Below, one piece after another: positions 50,239-63,335 of a stretch of 64,000 bases of DNA. Positions within the stretch are counted from its first letter, which is position 1, and every line of letters starts with the position of its first letter. Below the pieces are notes generated by a model that did not search any database, was not told where the DNA came from, and was given only the letters and a program-made list of their open reading frames with translations. The translations under genes and the position numbers were made by a program. This stretch comes from Lacicoccus halitifaciens. Lineage in GTDB: Bacteria > Bacillota > Bacilli > Staphylococcales > Salinicoccaceae. The stretch covers positions 248,001 through 312,000 of the forward strand of contig NZ_JBDZDV010000002.1 of NCBI RefSeq assembly GCF_040544485.1, read 5' to 3'.

Positions 50239-50454
50239 ATGGAAACTAAAATTTTCGACGATATCATCACTTTGGGCCAGTTTTTGAAACATGAAGGCAT
50301 CATCGGAAGCGGTGGAGAAGCGAAGTGGTTTTTGAGTGAGAATGAAGTCCGTTTGAATGAAGAAATTGAAGATCGCCGCGGTAAGAAGCTGCAGCATGGA
50401 GATGTACTCGATCTGGGTGAATTCGGCCGGTACAAAATAGAGTATGAACAATGA
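50239..50454 (+). CDS. yaaA: S4-domain protein YaaA
   Basis: 71 residues. The S4 RNA-binding fold is visible in TLGQFLKHEGIIGSGGEAKWFLSENEVRLN and RRGKKLQHGDVL. The family sits between dnaN and recF in Firmicutes and is linked to ribosome assembly. AGGAGG precedes the ATG. It overlaps recF by four bases. Confidence 0.92.
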   Translation: METKIFDDIITLGQFLKHEGIIGSGGEAKWFLSENEVRLNEEIEDRRGKKLQHGDVLDLGEFGRYKIEYEQ

Positions 50455-51548
50455 TTTTAACAGACATCAGTTTAAGCAATTTCAGGAATTATGACACCCT
50501 GGATCTTGAATTCCACCCCAAGCTCAATATATTCATCGGTGCAAATGCTCAGGGAAAGACGAATCTCCTTGAGTCAATTTATTTTTTGGCCCTCGCCAAA
50601 AGCCACCGCACGGCCAAGGACAAAGAGCTCATCCGTTTCGATCAGGAAGAAGCGTTTGTGAATGGCCACATCACCACATCCTACAGTACCCTCCCCTTAT
50701 CGATCAGCGTCAGCAAAAAGGGAAAAAGAGCGAAAGTCAACCATCTGGAAGTATCCAAACTCAGCCAGTATATCGGTCATTTGAACACCGTCCTGTTTGC
50801 GCCGGAAGATTTGAACATCGTCAAAGGCTCACCGCAGGTGAGAAGGCAGTTCATCAACATCGAATGCGGCCAGATATCCAAAATCTACCTGAACGCCCTC
50901 AGCAACTACCAGAAAGTGCTGGCGACGAAGAACCAGTATCTGAAGCAGCGCAATCCGGACAGGATGATGATCGAAGTGCTGAATGAGCAGCTTTCGGATT
51001 ATGCGGCGACGGTCATATTGAAGCGGGCGGAGTTCATAAGGACGATCGGTGAATTCGCCGCAAAGATACACAGGGATATATCGAACGACAGTGAATCATT
51101 GAAAGTGGAATACGCACCGAATATAAAATACGAAAGCGATAATGCAGAAGACCTGACACGGGAACTCGGCGGCCTGTTCGCGGAAAATCTGCCCAGGGAA
51201 CTCGAACGGATGCAGACCCTGATCGGTCCGCACAGGGACGACATCACATTCAGCATCAACGGCTTTGATGTCCAGACCTACGGTTCGCAGGGCCAGCAGA
51301 GGACGACTGCACTGAGCGTCAAACTCGCTGAACTTGAACTGATCCGGGAGGAAGTCGGAGAATACCCGGTGCTGCTTCTGGACGATGTCCTGAGTGAACT
51401 CGACGAGAACAGGCAGGCGCACCTGCTGACCTCGATCAGGGACCGGGTGCAGACATTCGTCACGACGACGTCGATCAGCGACATCAACCACGCGATAATG
51501 AATGATATGAAGACATTCAAAGTGACGGACGGGCAGGTCAAAGCATAA
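50451..51548 (+). CDS. recF: DNA replication and repair protein RecF
   Basis: 365 residues. Walker A is GANAQGKTNLLESIYFL near residue 30, and the ABC-type signature and Walker B are in YGSQGQQRTTALSVKLAE and LLLDDVLSELD. It helps load RecA at gaps. Its ATG overlaps yaaA; its stop overlaps the first ATG of an upstream-extended gyrB reading. Confidence 0.97.
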   Translation: MILTDISLSNFRNYDTLDLEFHPKLNIFIGANAQGKTNLLESIYFLALAKSHRTAKDKELIRFDQEEAFVNGHITTSYSTLPLSISVSKKGKRAKVNHLEVSKLSQYIGHLNTVLFAPEDLNIVKGSPQVRRQFINIECGQISKIYLNALSNYQKVLATKNQYLKQRNPDRMMIEVLNEQLSDYAATVILKRAEFIRTIGEFAAKIHRDISNDSESLKVEYAPNIKYESDNAEDLTRELGGLFAENLPRELERMQTLIGPHRDDITFSINGFDVQTYGSQGQQRTTALSVKLAELELIREEVGEYPVLLLDDVLSELDENRQAHLLTSIRDRVQTFVTTTSISDINHAIMNDMKTFKVTDGQVKA

Positions 51549-51562
51549 TGGAAGGTGAGAAC

Positions 51563-53482
51563 ATGGAAGAGAATAATTTGGAACAATACGGCGCGAGCCA
51601 GATACAGGTGCTGGAAGGCCTTGAAGCGGTAAGGAAGCGTCCCGGGATGTACATCGGTTCCACAGCCTCGAAGGGCCTCCACCATCTTGTGTGGGAGATC
51701 GTCGACAACAGTATCGATGAGGCGCTCGGCGGCCATGCGGATACGATCGACATCACGATAGAGAAGGACAACTGGATCAAAGTGACGGACAACGGGCGCG
51801 GGATCCCCGTCGATATCCAGGAGAAGATGGGCAGGCCTGCAGTCGAGGTCATACTCACCGTCCTGCACGCCGGCGGCAAGTTCGGCGGCGGTGGTTATAA
51901 AGTCTCGGGCGGCCTCCACGGTGTGGGTTCATCGGTCGTCAACGCCCTCAGTGAGACGCTTGAAGTGTACGTCCACCGGGACGGCAAAATCCATCACCAG
52001 AGCTATACGCGCGGGGTGCCTGATTTCGATTTGAAAGTCATCGATGAGACGGACAAGACGGGCACGGTGATCCGTTTCAAGGCGGATCCCGAAATCTTCA
52101 CTGAAACGACGGAATACGAATATGAAGTGTTCCAGCACCGTGTGAAGGAGCTCGCTTTCCTGAATAAAGGACTCGAACTGAACTTATCCGACGAACGCGG
52201 CGAGGAAGTTGTCAGCGACCAGTATTATTTCGAAGGCGGGATCAAATCATACGTCGAGCAGATCAACGAAGCGAAGGAAGTCCTGCATGACGAAGTGATC
52301 TACCTCGATAAGGAAAAAGAGAATGTGGAAGTGGAAATCGCGATCCAGTACAACAAAGGCTACGCGACCACCCTCCTCTCCTATGCCAACAACATCCACA
52401 CCTACGAGGGCGGTACGCATGAGGAAGGCTTCAAGCGTGCACTGACGAAGGTGATCAATAATTATGCAACGAAGAACAACCTCATCAAACCGAATGAGGA
52501 CCGCCTGAGCGGCGAAGATGTGCGCGAAGGCCTGACCGCCATCGTTTCCATCAAGCATATGGATCCGCAGTTCGAAGGCCAGACGAAGACGAAATTCGGG
52601 AACTCCGAAGTCCGTCTGATCACGGACCAGCTGTTCACGGAAGGTTTTGAAAGGTTCCTGCTTGAGAATCCTTCAGTTGCCAGGGTGATCGTCGAAAAAG
52701 GCATCACCGCACAGCATGCGCGCATGGCGGCGAAAAAGGCACGTGAGATGACACGCCGGAAATCGGCGCTTGAAGTCTCGAGCCTGCCGGGCAAACTTGC
52801 GGACTGTTCCAGCAAAGATCCTGCGGAAAGTGAACTTTTCATAGTCGAGGGTGACTCTGCCGGCGGATCGGCCAAATCCGGCCGCGATTCGACCACACAG
52901 GCGATCCTTCCGCTGCGCGGGAAGATTTTGAACGTTGAAAAGGCGCGCCTCGACCGCATACTGAACAACAACGAGATCCGCTCGATGATCACGGCACTCG
53001 GTACGGGCATCGGCGAAGAATTCGACCTGTCGAAGGCACGCTACCATAAAATTGTCATCATGACGGATGCGGACGTCGACGGTGCACATATCCGGACACT
53101 GCTCCTCACGTTCTTCTACCGTTTCATGAAGCCTTTGATTGAAGCGGGCTATGTCTACATCGCACAGCCGCCCCTCTACAAAGTGGAACAGGGCAAGAAG
53201 AAATATTATGTATATGATGAGGCAGCACTTGATGAGCTGAAGAAAACCCTGCCTGCGACGCCGAAGTTTTCACTGGCGAGGTACAAGGGTCTGGGTGAGA
53301 TGAACGCCGACCAGCTGTGGGACACCACGATGGATCCCGATCACAGGGTCCTTCTGCAGGTGCGCCTCACGGATGCCGTGGAAGCGGACCAGACATTCGA
53401 AATGCTGATGGGCGACATCGTCGAACACAGAAGGAACTTTATCGAGGAAAATGCACTGTATGTGCAGAACCTGGATATTTAA
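51563..53482 (+). CDS. gyrB: DNA gyrase subunit B
   Basis: 639 residues. GHKL ATPase motifs (EIVDNSIDEAL, DNGRGIPV, GGLHGVGSSVVNAL), then the TOPRIM segment EGDSAGGSAKSGRDSTTQAILPLRGKILNVEK with its conserved acidic residues. It supplies ATP hydrolysis for negative supercoiling with GyrA. AAGGTG lies 6 bases before the ATG at 51563; an ATG at 51548 is in frame but has no ribosome site. Confidence 0.98.
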   Translation: MEENNLEQYGASQIQVLEGLEAVRKRPGMYIGSTASKGLHHLVWEIVDNSIDEALGGHADTIDITIEKDNWIKVTDNGRGIPVDIQEKMGRPAVEVILTVLHAGGKFGGGGYKVSGGLHGVGSSVVNALSETLEVYVHRDGKIHHQSYTRGVPDFDLKVIDETDKTGTVIRFKADPEIFTETTEYEYEVFQHRVKELAFLNKGLELNLSDERGEEVVSDQYYFEGGIKSYVEQINEAKEVLHDEVIYLDKEKENVEVEIAIQYNKGYATTLLSYANNIHTYEGGTHEEGFKRALTKVINNYATKNNLIKPNEDRLSGEDVREGLTAIVSIKHMDPQFEGQTKTKFGNSEVRLITDQLFTEGFERFLLENPSVARVIVEKGITAQHARMAAKKAREMTRRKSALEVSSLPGKLADCSSKDPAESELFIVEGDSAGGSAKSGRDSTTQAILPLRGKILNVEKARLDRILNNNEIRSMITALGTGIGEEFDLSKARYHKIVIMTDADVDGAHIRTLLLTFFYRFMKPLIEAGYVYIAQPPLYKVEQGKKKYYVYDEAALDELKKTLPATPKFSLARYKGLGEMNADQLWDTTMDPDHRVLLQVRLTDAVEADQTFEMLMGDIVEHRRNFIEENALYVQNLDI

Positions 53483-53500
53483 TGATGGAGGTCAGTATCA

Positions 53501-56092
<2,592 letters not shown>

Positions 56093-56102
56093 TGATTGAT
56101 GA

Positions 56103-56135
56103 CAGGGCGTCAATGAAATGACGCCCTGCTTTTTT
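56103..56135 (+). terminator. Terminator of the gyrase operon
   Basis: CAGGGCGTCA (56103-56112) pairs perfectly with TGACGCCCTG (56119-56128), followed by CTTTTTT. Confidence 0.95.
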
Positions 56136-56176
56136 GTGGGAAAGGGATTTTTATTCTGATTGTGAAATAATTATCA

Positions 56177-56205
56177 TTTACAAAATTTGTCTGGTCTGCT
56201 ATCTT
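56177..56205 (+). promoter_or_regulatory. Promoter of the glutamate symporter gene
   Basis: TTTACA (56177-56182), 17 bases, and TATCTT (56200-56205) with an upstream TGC. Confidence 0.6.
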
Positions 56206-56243
56206 TCAATAGGTTGGACCATTTAACTTCAAGGAGGTTTCTT

Positions 56244-57581
56244 ATGGAATTCAGTATTTGGGATGTCTTGATCGACTTCTCCATCATTTCAGGGTTACTG
56301 CTTGTGGGTGTGCTTCTGAGGGCGAAATTCGTCATCATTCAAAAGTCATTCATGCCGGCAAGCATCATCGCAGGGCTTCTCGGTCTGATACTTGGGCCGT
56401 TTGCACTTGATGTTCTGCCATTTTCGGAACTGATCGGTACATACCCGGGCATGCTGATCGCCTTCGTCTTTGCGGCACTGCCTTTTGCGACGGGTAAATT
56501 CAAAGTCAAGGAAGTCATAAACAAAGTCGGCGGGCTGTGGTCCTATTCGCAGACGATCATGATACTTTTCTACAGTCTCGGGCTGTTGTTTGCACTTGTT
56601 GTCCTGTCCCCTTTCTTCACCGATTTACATAACGGCTTCGGTCTCCTGCTTGCAGCAGGTTTTGTCGGCGGCCATGGTACTGCCGCTGCGGTCGGTGAAG
56701 CTTTCGCACTGCAGGGCTGGGAGGATGCGACTTCCATCGCGATGACGTCGGCAACGGTCGGGGCGCTGACGGCGATCACCGTCGGCCTGCTGCTGATCAA
56801 GCGGGCTGCGTCCAAAGGTCAGACGAATTATATCGAGGATTTCAAAAATCTGCCGAACGGTCTGCGCACCGGCCTGCTGCCTGAGGATGAATGGAAATCG
56901 GCGGGTGAAAGCAAAATTTCATCCATCGTGGTCGATCCGCTTGTATATCATCTGATGTTCATCGTCATTGCAACAGGCATCGGATATTACTTGAGTGTGC
57001 TCGGTGAACAGCTCCTTCCGGATGTTGCGATACCGGCATTCTCCCTTGCATTCATCGTCGCCCTCCTCATCAGGCTGGCGACGGAGGCGACGGGTGCGGA
57101 CAAGTATCTGGATAAGGAGATTTTCTCCAAGATCAGCGGCGGAGCGACGGATTACCTGGTCGCTTTCGGTATCGCATCCATCAACTTGACGATCGTTGCA
57201 CAGAACCTTGTGCCGTTCATCCTTCTGATGGTTTTCGGCATCCTGCTTGCGATCGTTTTCTACCGTTTCCTTTCCGGATACTATTTCCAGGAAAACTGGT
57301 TTGAAAAAGGGATCTTCACATTCGGATGGATCACAGGCGCTGTGGCGATGGCCATCGCACTCATCCGGGTGGCGGACCCGAAACAGGAAAGTGAGACGCT
57401 TGAGGACTTCGGCCTCGCCTACGTGCCGATCGCACCGGTCGAGATCGCCCTGATCACATTCGGGCCGCTCTTCATCGCGGCCGGACAGCACTGGCTGTTC
57501 ATAGGCATATCACTCGTCTTTGTACTGATGATTTTATTCTTCTCATATTCCCAAGGATGGGTCAAAAAATCACGGACATGA
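56244..57581 (+). CDS. gltS: Sodium/glutamate symporter-family transporter
   Basis: 445 residues with about 11-12 membrane spans in two inverted halves. FVGGHGTAAAVGEAF and the matching half-repeat around TDYLVAFGIASINLTIVA are the GltS-family helical hairpins. It should import glutamate (or a related acid) with Na+. AAGGAGG (56231-56237) lies 6 bases before the ATG at 56244; a reading from an earlier ATG has no site. Its position next to the hut operon, which yields glutamate, is suggestive but not proof of a link. Confidence 0.85.
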   Translation: MEFSIWDVLIDFSIISGLLLVGVLLRAKFVIIQKSFMPASIIAGLLGLILGPFALDVLPFSELIGTYPGMLIAFVFAALPFATGKFKVKEVINKVGGLWSYSQTIMILFYSLGLLFALVVLSPFFTDLHNGFGLLLAAGFVGGHGTAAAVGEAFALQGWEDATSIAMTSATVGALTAITVGLLLIKRAASKGQTNYIEDFKNLPNGLRTGLLPEDEWKSAGESKISSIVVDPLVYHLMFIVIATGIGYYLSVLGEQLLPDVAIPAFSLAFIVALLIRLATEATGADKYLDKEIFSKISGGATDYLVAFGIASINLTIVAQNLVPFILLMVFGILLAIVFYRFLSGYYFQENWFEKGIFTFGWITGAVAMAIALIRVADPKQESETLEDFGLAYVPIAPVEIALITFGPLFIAAGQHWLFIGISLVFVLMILFFSYSQGWVKKSRT

Positions 57582-57590
57582 TGAATACTG

Positions 57591-57620
57591 GAAGGACAGC
57601 TGCGGCTGTCCTTCTTTTAT
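57591..57620 (+). terminator. Terminator of gltS
   Basis: GAAGGACAGC (57591-57600) pairs with GCTGTCCTTC (57605-57614), loop TGCG, followed by TTTTATT. Confidence 0.92.
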
Positions 57621-57648
57621 TGATAACTTTTCATGAAAGCGCTATAAT
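57620..57648 (+). promoter_or_regulatory. hut promoter overlapped by a cre site
   Basis: TTGATA (57620-57625), 17 bases, TATAAT (57643-57648) is a near-consensus sigma-A promoter. TGAAAGCGCTATAA (57634-57647) matches the CcpA cre consensus at 13 of 14 positions and covers the -10, predicting catabolite repression. Confidence 0.8.
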
Positions 57649-57686
57649 TAAGACAGTCAATAGTGGATAGAAGAGGTAAGCAGACA

Positions 57687-58130
57687 ATGGGGAATGGACA
57701 GATGAATGATATCGGCAGGCTCGCGGCACTTGTGGTGCTGACGGATGAAAAGACGGCCCGGGGCATCGCGCCGCAATTGACGGAGTATGAAGTGGTGACG
57801 GGCAGGGTCGGATCGATGGAACTGAAGAAAGTGATCGCGTCTGTTGAAACCGCGGCAAAGCGCGGCAGTCTGATCGACGGGGACATCTACCGGGAGACGC
57901 ACGCATTGTATCATGCCATCATCGAAGCGGCTGAAGGTGTCACAAGGGGAAAACTCAGTGTGGGCGAAATCATGCGCACGGTGGGACTGTCATTTTCAGT
58001 GGTCAGGGGCAGACCCTACGGGGACGAACGTGAAGGCGAATGGCTCGCCGTCTGTTTTTACGGGACAATCGGTGCGCCGATAAAAGGCAAGGAACACGAG
58101 ACACTCGGTCTCGGCATCAATCATATATAA
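57687..58130 (+). CDS. hutP: Hut operon antiterminator HutP
   Basis: 147 residues, close to the 148-151 of Bacillus HutP. The C-terminal GTIGAPIKGKEHETLGLGINHI carries the His residues and the fold of the L-histidine/Mg2+ RNA-binding site; ITEYEVVTGRVGSMELKKV-like core segments match too. It forms hexamers that bind NAG triplets in hut mRNA when histidine and Mg2+ are present and stop termination before hutH. GAGG lies 10 bases before the ATG; an in-frame GTG at 57663 is a weaker start. Confidence 0.93.
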   Translation: MGNGQMNDIGRLAALVVLTDEKTARGIAPQLTEYEVVTGRVGSMELKKVIASVETAAKRGSLIDGDIYRETHALYHAIIEAAEGVTRGKLSVGEIMRTVGLSFSVVRGRPYGDEREGEWLAVCFYGTIGAPIKGKEHETLGLGINHI

Positions 58131-58141
58131 AATCATTGTCA

Positions 58142-58194
58142 TAGATATCAGTTAACAGGGACATCGTTACCAGGGGGTAACCATGTCTTTTTTT
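58142..58194 (+). promoter_or_regulatory. HutP-binding site and hut terminator
   Basis: TAG (58142-58144), CAG (58149-58151) and CAG (58156-58158) form three NAG triplets with exact 4-base spacers, the known HutP pattern. Immediately after, GACAT-C-GTTACC / GGTAAC-C-ATGTC (58160-58187) and seven T form an intrinsic terminator before hutH. Confidence 0.88.
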
Positions 58195-58217
58195 AATGGA
58201 GAAAAGGAGGGGAAGAC

Positions 58218-59708
58218 ATGACTGTTTTGGAGTTGACGGGTGAAGACCTGACGATTGAAGATATCAAAGATTTCCTGGGAAATAGTGACGCCGTGGTGGA
58301 AATCACGGAAGAAGGCTACAGGAAAATAAACGCCTCAAGAAAAATCGTCGAAAACATCATCCGTGAAGGGAAGACGATCTACGGTATCACGACGGGGTTC
58401 GGGCTGTTCTGCGATGTCCTGATCTCAAAGGAGAAAGCGACCGACCTGCAGGCGAACCTGATCCGCTCCCACTGCTGCGGTGTGGGCAGGCCGTTTTCTG
58501 AGGATGCGGTGCTCGTCATGATGATACTGAGGTTAAATACGCTGGTCAAAGGCCATTCGGGCGTCACGGCGGATCTTGCGGACCAGCTGAAGACCTACAT
58601 CAACGAAAGGATCATACCGAAGGTGCCGGAGCAGGGGTCGCTCGGCGCATCGGGTGATCTCGCCCCACTCGCCCATATCGCGATCACGCTGATGGGCGAA
58701 GGGGAAGTATATTACGAAGGGGAACTGAGGCAGACGGCGGACGTGCTTGAAATGCTTGGGATCACACCGCTCACGCTCCGGGAAAAGGAGGGTCTCGCAC
58801 TGATCAACGGCACACAGCCGATGACGGCCCAGGGGGTGCTGAACTACATTGAAGCGGAACACCTGATGGAGGCATCGCTCTGGATCGCCGCCCTCACCCA
58901 CCAGGCACTGAACGGCATCACCGATGCCTATAACGAAAAAATCCACGCATCCCGGGGATATGCAGCACAGATCTACGTGGCGGAGAGGATGCGCAGGTTT
59001 TTGGAAGGGTCGCGCCTCACCACACGCCAGGGGGAAGTGCGTGTGCAGGACGCCTACTCCATCCGCTGCATCCCGCAGGTCCACGGGGCTTCATTCCAGA
59101 CGCTCGAGTATGTGAAGGACAAGCTTGAGACCGAGATGAATGCGGCAAACGACAACCCGCTCATATTCAGCGAGGAGGAAGTGTTCTCTGGCGGGAATTT
59201 CCACGGGCAGCCGATTGCGATCGCAATGGACTTGCTTAAGATCGGCGCAGCAGAAATCGCCAACATATCGGAGCGGCGCATTGAGCGGCTGGTCAACCCC
59301 GCTTTGAACGGGGATCTGCCGGCGTTTCTGAGCCCGGAGGAAGGGTTCCAGTCGGGTGCGATGATCCTGCAGTATGCGGCGGCGAGCCTGGTGTCTGAGA
59401 ATAAAACCCTCGCCCACCCTGCAAGCGTCGACTCGATTCCATCGTCGGCGAACCAGGAGGATCATGTGTCGATGGGGACGATCGGTGCGCGGCATGCGCG
59501 GGACATCATAGACAATATGCGGAATGTGCTCGCGATTGAACTGCTGATCGCGCTCACCGCCGTCGAATTGAAGGGGAAGGAAAAACTGTCGCCGAAGACA
59601 AGGGAGAAATTCGAGGAATACCGACTGGTTGCGGATTTTATTGAAAAAGACCGTGTATACAGCACGGATATTGAAAATTTAAGTCTGGCACTGAGTGCCG
59701 TAAAATAA
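58218..59708 (+). CDS. hutH: Histidine ammonia-lyase
   Basis: 496 residues. The MIO-forming triad is A144-S145-G146 in LGASGDLAPL; YGITTGFG with catalytic Tyr is near residue 55 and GNFHGQPIA and SSANQEDHVSMG are conserved. It removes ammonia from histidine to give urocanate. AAGGAGG lies 9 bases before the ATG. First enzyme gene after the HutP-controlled terminator. Confidence 0.97.
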   Translation: MTVLELTGEDLTIEDIKDFLGNSDAVVEITEEGYRKINASRKIVENIIREGKTIYGITTGFGLFCDVLISKEKATDLQANLIRSHCCGVGRPFSEDAVLVMMILRLNTLVKGHSGVTADLADQLKTYINERIIPKVPEQGSLGASGDLAPLAHIAITLMGEGEVYYEGELRQTADVLEMLGITPLTLREKEGLALINGTQPMTAQGVLNYIEAEHLMEASLWIAALTHQALNGITDAYNEKIHASRGYAAQIYVAERMRRFLEGSRLTTRQGEVRVQDAYSIRCIPQVHGASFQTLEYVKDKLETEMNAANDNPLIFSEEEVFSGGNFHGQPIAIAMDLLKIGAAEIANISERRIERLVNPALNGDLPAFLSPEEGFQSGAMILQYAAASLVSENKTLAHPASVDSIPSSANQEDHVSMGTIGARHARDIIDNMRNVLAIELLIALTAVELKGKEKLSPKTREKFEEYRLVADFIEKDRVYSTDIENLSLALSAVK

Positions 59709-59719
59709 GGGGTGTTGGT

Positions 59720-61376
<1,657 letters not shown>

Positions 61377-61384
<8 letters not shown>

Positions 61385-62612
61385 TCTGATCATAAAGAAC
61401 ATAAAGTCACTGATACTGCCGAAGAAATCCGATGGGCCATTGAAGGGCGCTGAGATGGATGATCTTGAAATCATTGATGATGCGATGATCGTCGTGGATG
61501 ACGGCAAAGTCGTCTACGCCGGGGAGGCGTCGGATGAATACGAGTCGTCCGAAGTGGTCGATGCCGGGGGCAGGATCGCCTCCCCCGCCCTCGTCGAACC
61601 GCATACGCATGTCGTCCACGGGGGATCGCGCGAACATGAGATGGCACTGAAGCGGCAGGGCGTCGACTACTTGAAGATACTGGAACAGGGCGGCGGCATT
61701 TTGAACACCGTCGAACAGACTCGGAAGGCGACGTTCGATGAGCTGCTTGAGAAGGCGTCTGTCAACATCACACGCATGATTCAGCACGGTGTGCTGACGG
61801 TCGAAAGCAAGAGCGGCTACGGCCTGGACCGTGAAACTGAACTGAAGCAGCTGAAAGTGTCGAAGGAACTGGAAGAGAAGTTCCCGGTCGTGATGCGACA
61901 CACTTACCTCGGGCCGCATGCGATACCTAAGGGCCGGGACGCGGATGAATTCATGGATGAGATGATTGCCCTCCTGGATGAAGCAAAGGAATATGCGGAT
62001 TTTGCGGATGTGTTCACCGAAACCGGCGTGTTCACGGTCGAACAGTCGAGGAAATACATGGAAGCGGCGCGTGAGAAGGGTTTCCGCGTGAAGATCCATG
62101 CTGATGAAATCGACCCGCTCGGCGGGCTGGAGCTTGCGATCGAGCAGGATGCGGTGAGCGCAGACCATCTCGTTGCGGCAAGCGAGGCAGGGAAAAAGCA
62201 GCTCGCGGAGTCGGACACCGTCGCCGTGCTGCTGCCCGGCACGACATTTTACCTGGGGAAAGAGAAGTACGCCGATGCGCGTGGCATGATCGACGGCGGT
62301 GGCGCGGTCAGCCTTGCCACCGACTACAATCCGGGCAGCTGTGTGACCGACAACCTGCAGATGATCATGGCGATCGCCGCCTTGAAGCTCAAGATGACGC
62401 CGAACGAGATTTGGAATGCGGTCACCGTCAATGCCGCGCACGCAATCGACGCGCCCGACCGCGGGACGCTCGAGGCCGGGGATGATGCCGACATCGTCAT
62501 CTGGGATGCGCCGAACCATGAGTACATCCCCTACCACTACGGCGTGAACCATGCCTATCAGGTTTTCGCCGGCGGACGCCTGCTGTATGAGCGACCGGGG
62601 CTGAAGTTTTGA
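61377..62612 (+). CDS. hutI: Imidazolonepropionase
   Basis: 411 residues. Amidohydrolase-superfamily metal motif VEPHTHVVHGGSREHE, HADEIDPLGG, SADHLVAAS and TDYNPGSC are present. It opens the imidazolone ring to N-formimidoylglutamate. GGAGGAG lies 8 bases before the ATG at 61377; the ATG two codons earlier is too close. hutG is not in the window, so the last step must be encoded elsewhere. Array C follows directly. Confidence 0.96.
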
Positions 62613-62639
62613 TAATGAAGATATCTTTTGGGGGGAATC

Positions 62640-62998
62640 CGCAAGGTTGGCCTGGAAACCCACACAGGGTTGCGAAAACCATGTCCAGATTCGTAAGGTT
62701 GGCTTGAAAATCCACACAAGGTTGCGAAAACCATGTCCGGATCCGCAAGGTTGGCCTGAAAACCCACACAGGGTTTCGAAAACCGGGGTCGGATCCGCAA
62801 GACTGGTCTGAAAACCCACACAGGGTTGCGAAAACCATGTCCGGATCCGCAAGATTGGCCTGAAAACCCACACAGGGTTGAGAAAACCATGTCCGGATCC
62901 GCAAGATTGGCCTGAAAACCCGCGCAGAGTTGCGAAAAGCGGGGCCGGATTCGCAAAGTTGGAACAGAACCTCACCTAGAGTTGCGAAAAATGACCGG
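62640..62998. repeat. Intergenic tandem repeat array C, 52-nt period, seven units
   Basis: Units start with CGCAAGGTTGG or close variants at 62640, 62692, 62744, 62796, 62848, 62900 and 62952, exactly 52 bases apart. Each has an inverted pair CGCAA...TTGCG (offsets 0 and 30) and a GATCCG/GTCCGGAT junction. The array fills the space between hutI and the serS leader. It shows no coding support; 52 is not a multiple of three. Confidence 0.9.
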
Positions 62999-63035
62999 CA
63001 TACAGCCCAAAACCCACCACCCTCCCCTATCAGGC

Positions 63036-63064
63036 TTGCATTTTCCGGCGCCGCGTTATAAAAT
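63036..63064 (+). promoter_or_regulatory. serS promoter
   Basis: TTGCAT (63036-63041), 17 bases, TAAAAT (63059-63064), immediately upstream of the T-box leader. Confidence 0.75.
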
Positions 63065-63070
63065 GGCACC

Positions 63071-63265
63071 AAGTCAATCGAATATTCACTGCTTTGAAGG
63101 AAACAGTAGCATGATCCAATTTCAGAGAGGCCATGGTCGGTGGGAATGGTCAGCGGACAATGTGAATTTCCATCCTTCGCACAAAAAGCAGTCGGCATTT
63201 CCAAGTGCCGTTAAACGAATGAGATGGTGCCGAGACGGCGCTAATTAGGGTGGCAACGCGTAATC
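63071..63265 (+). promoter_or_regulatory. T-box leader of serS
   Basis: The T-box sequence AGGGTGGCAACGCG is at 63247-63260. Stem I features AGAGAGG and an apical GGTGGGAATGG. A TCC triplet at 63169-63171 followed by A is the likely serine specifier codon. Uncharged tRNA-Ser should favour the antiterminator and serS expression. Confidence 0.9.
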
Positions 63266-63266
63266 C

Positions 63267-63303
63267 AAACCACGTCCCTTGCATAAGGGATGTGGTTTTT
63301 TAT
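63267..63303 (+). terminator. T-box terminator
   Basis: AACCAC-TCCCTT pairs with AAGGGA-GTGGTT around GCAT, followed by a T-run. It competes with the antiterminator formed with the T-box sequence. Confidence 0.9.
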
Positions 63304-63335
63304 TTTACAAATAAAAATCGCAGGAGGCGGATATT

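Noticed and set aside
62497..63204. Open frames on the minus strand through array C and hutI
   Set aside because: No ribosome site, and they run antisense to hutI and across repeats.
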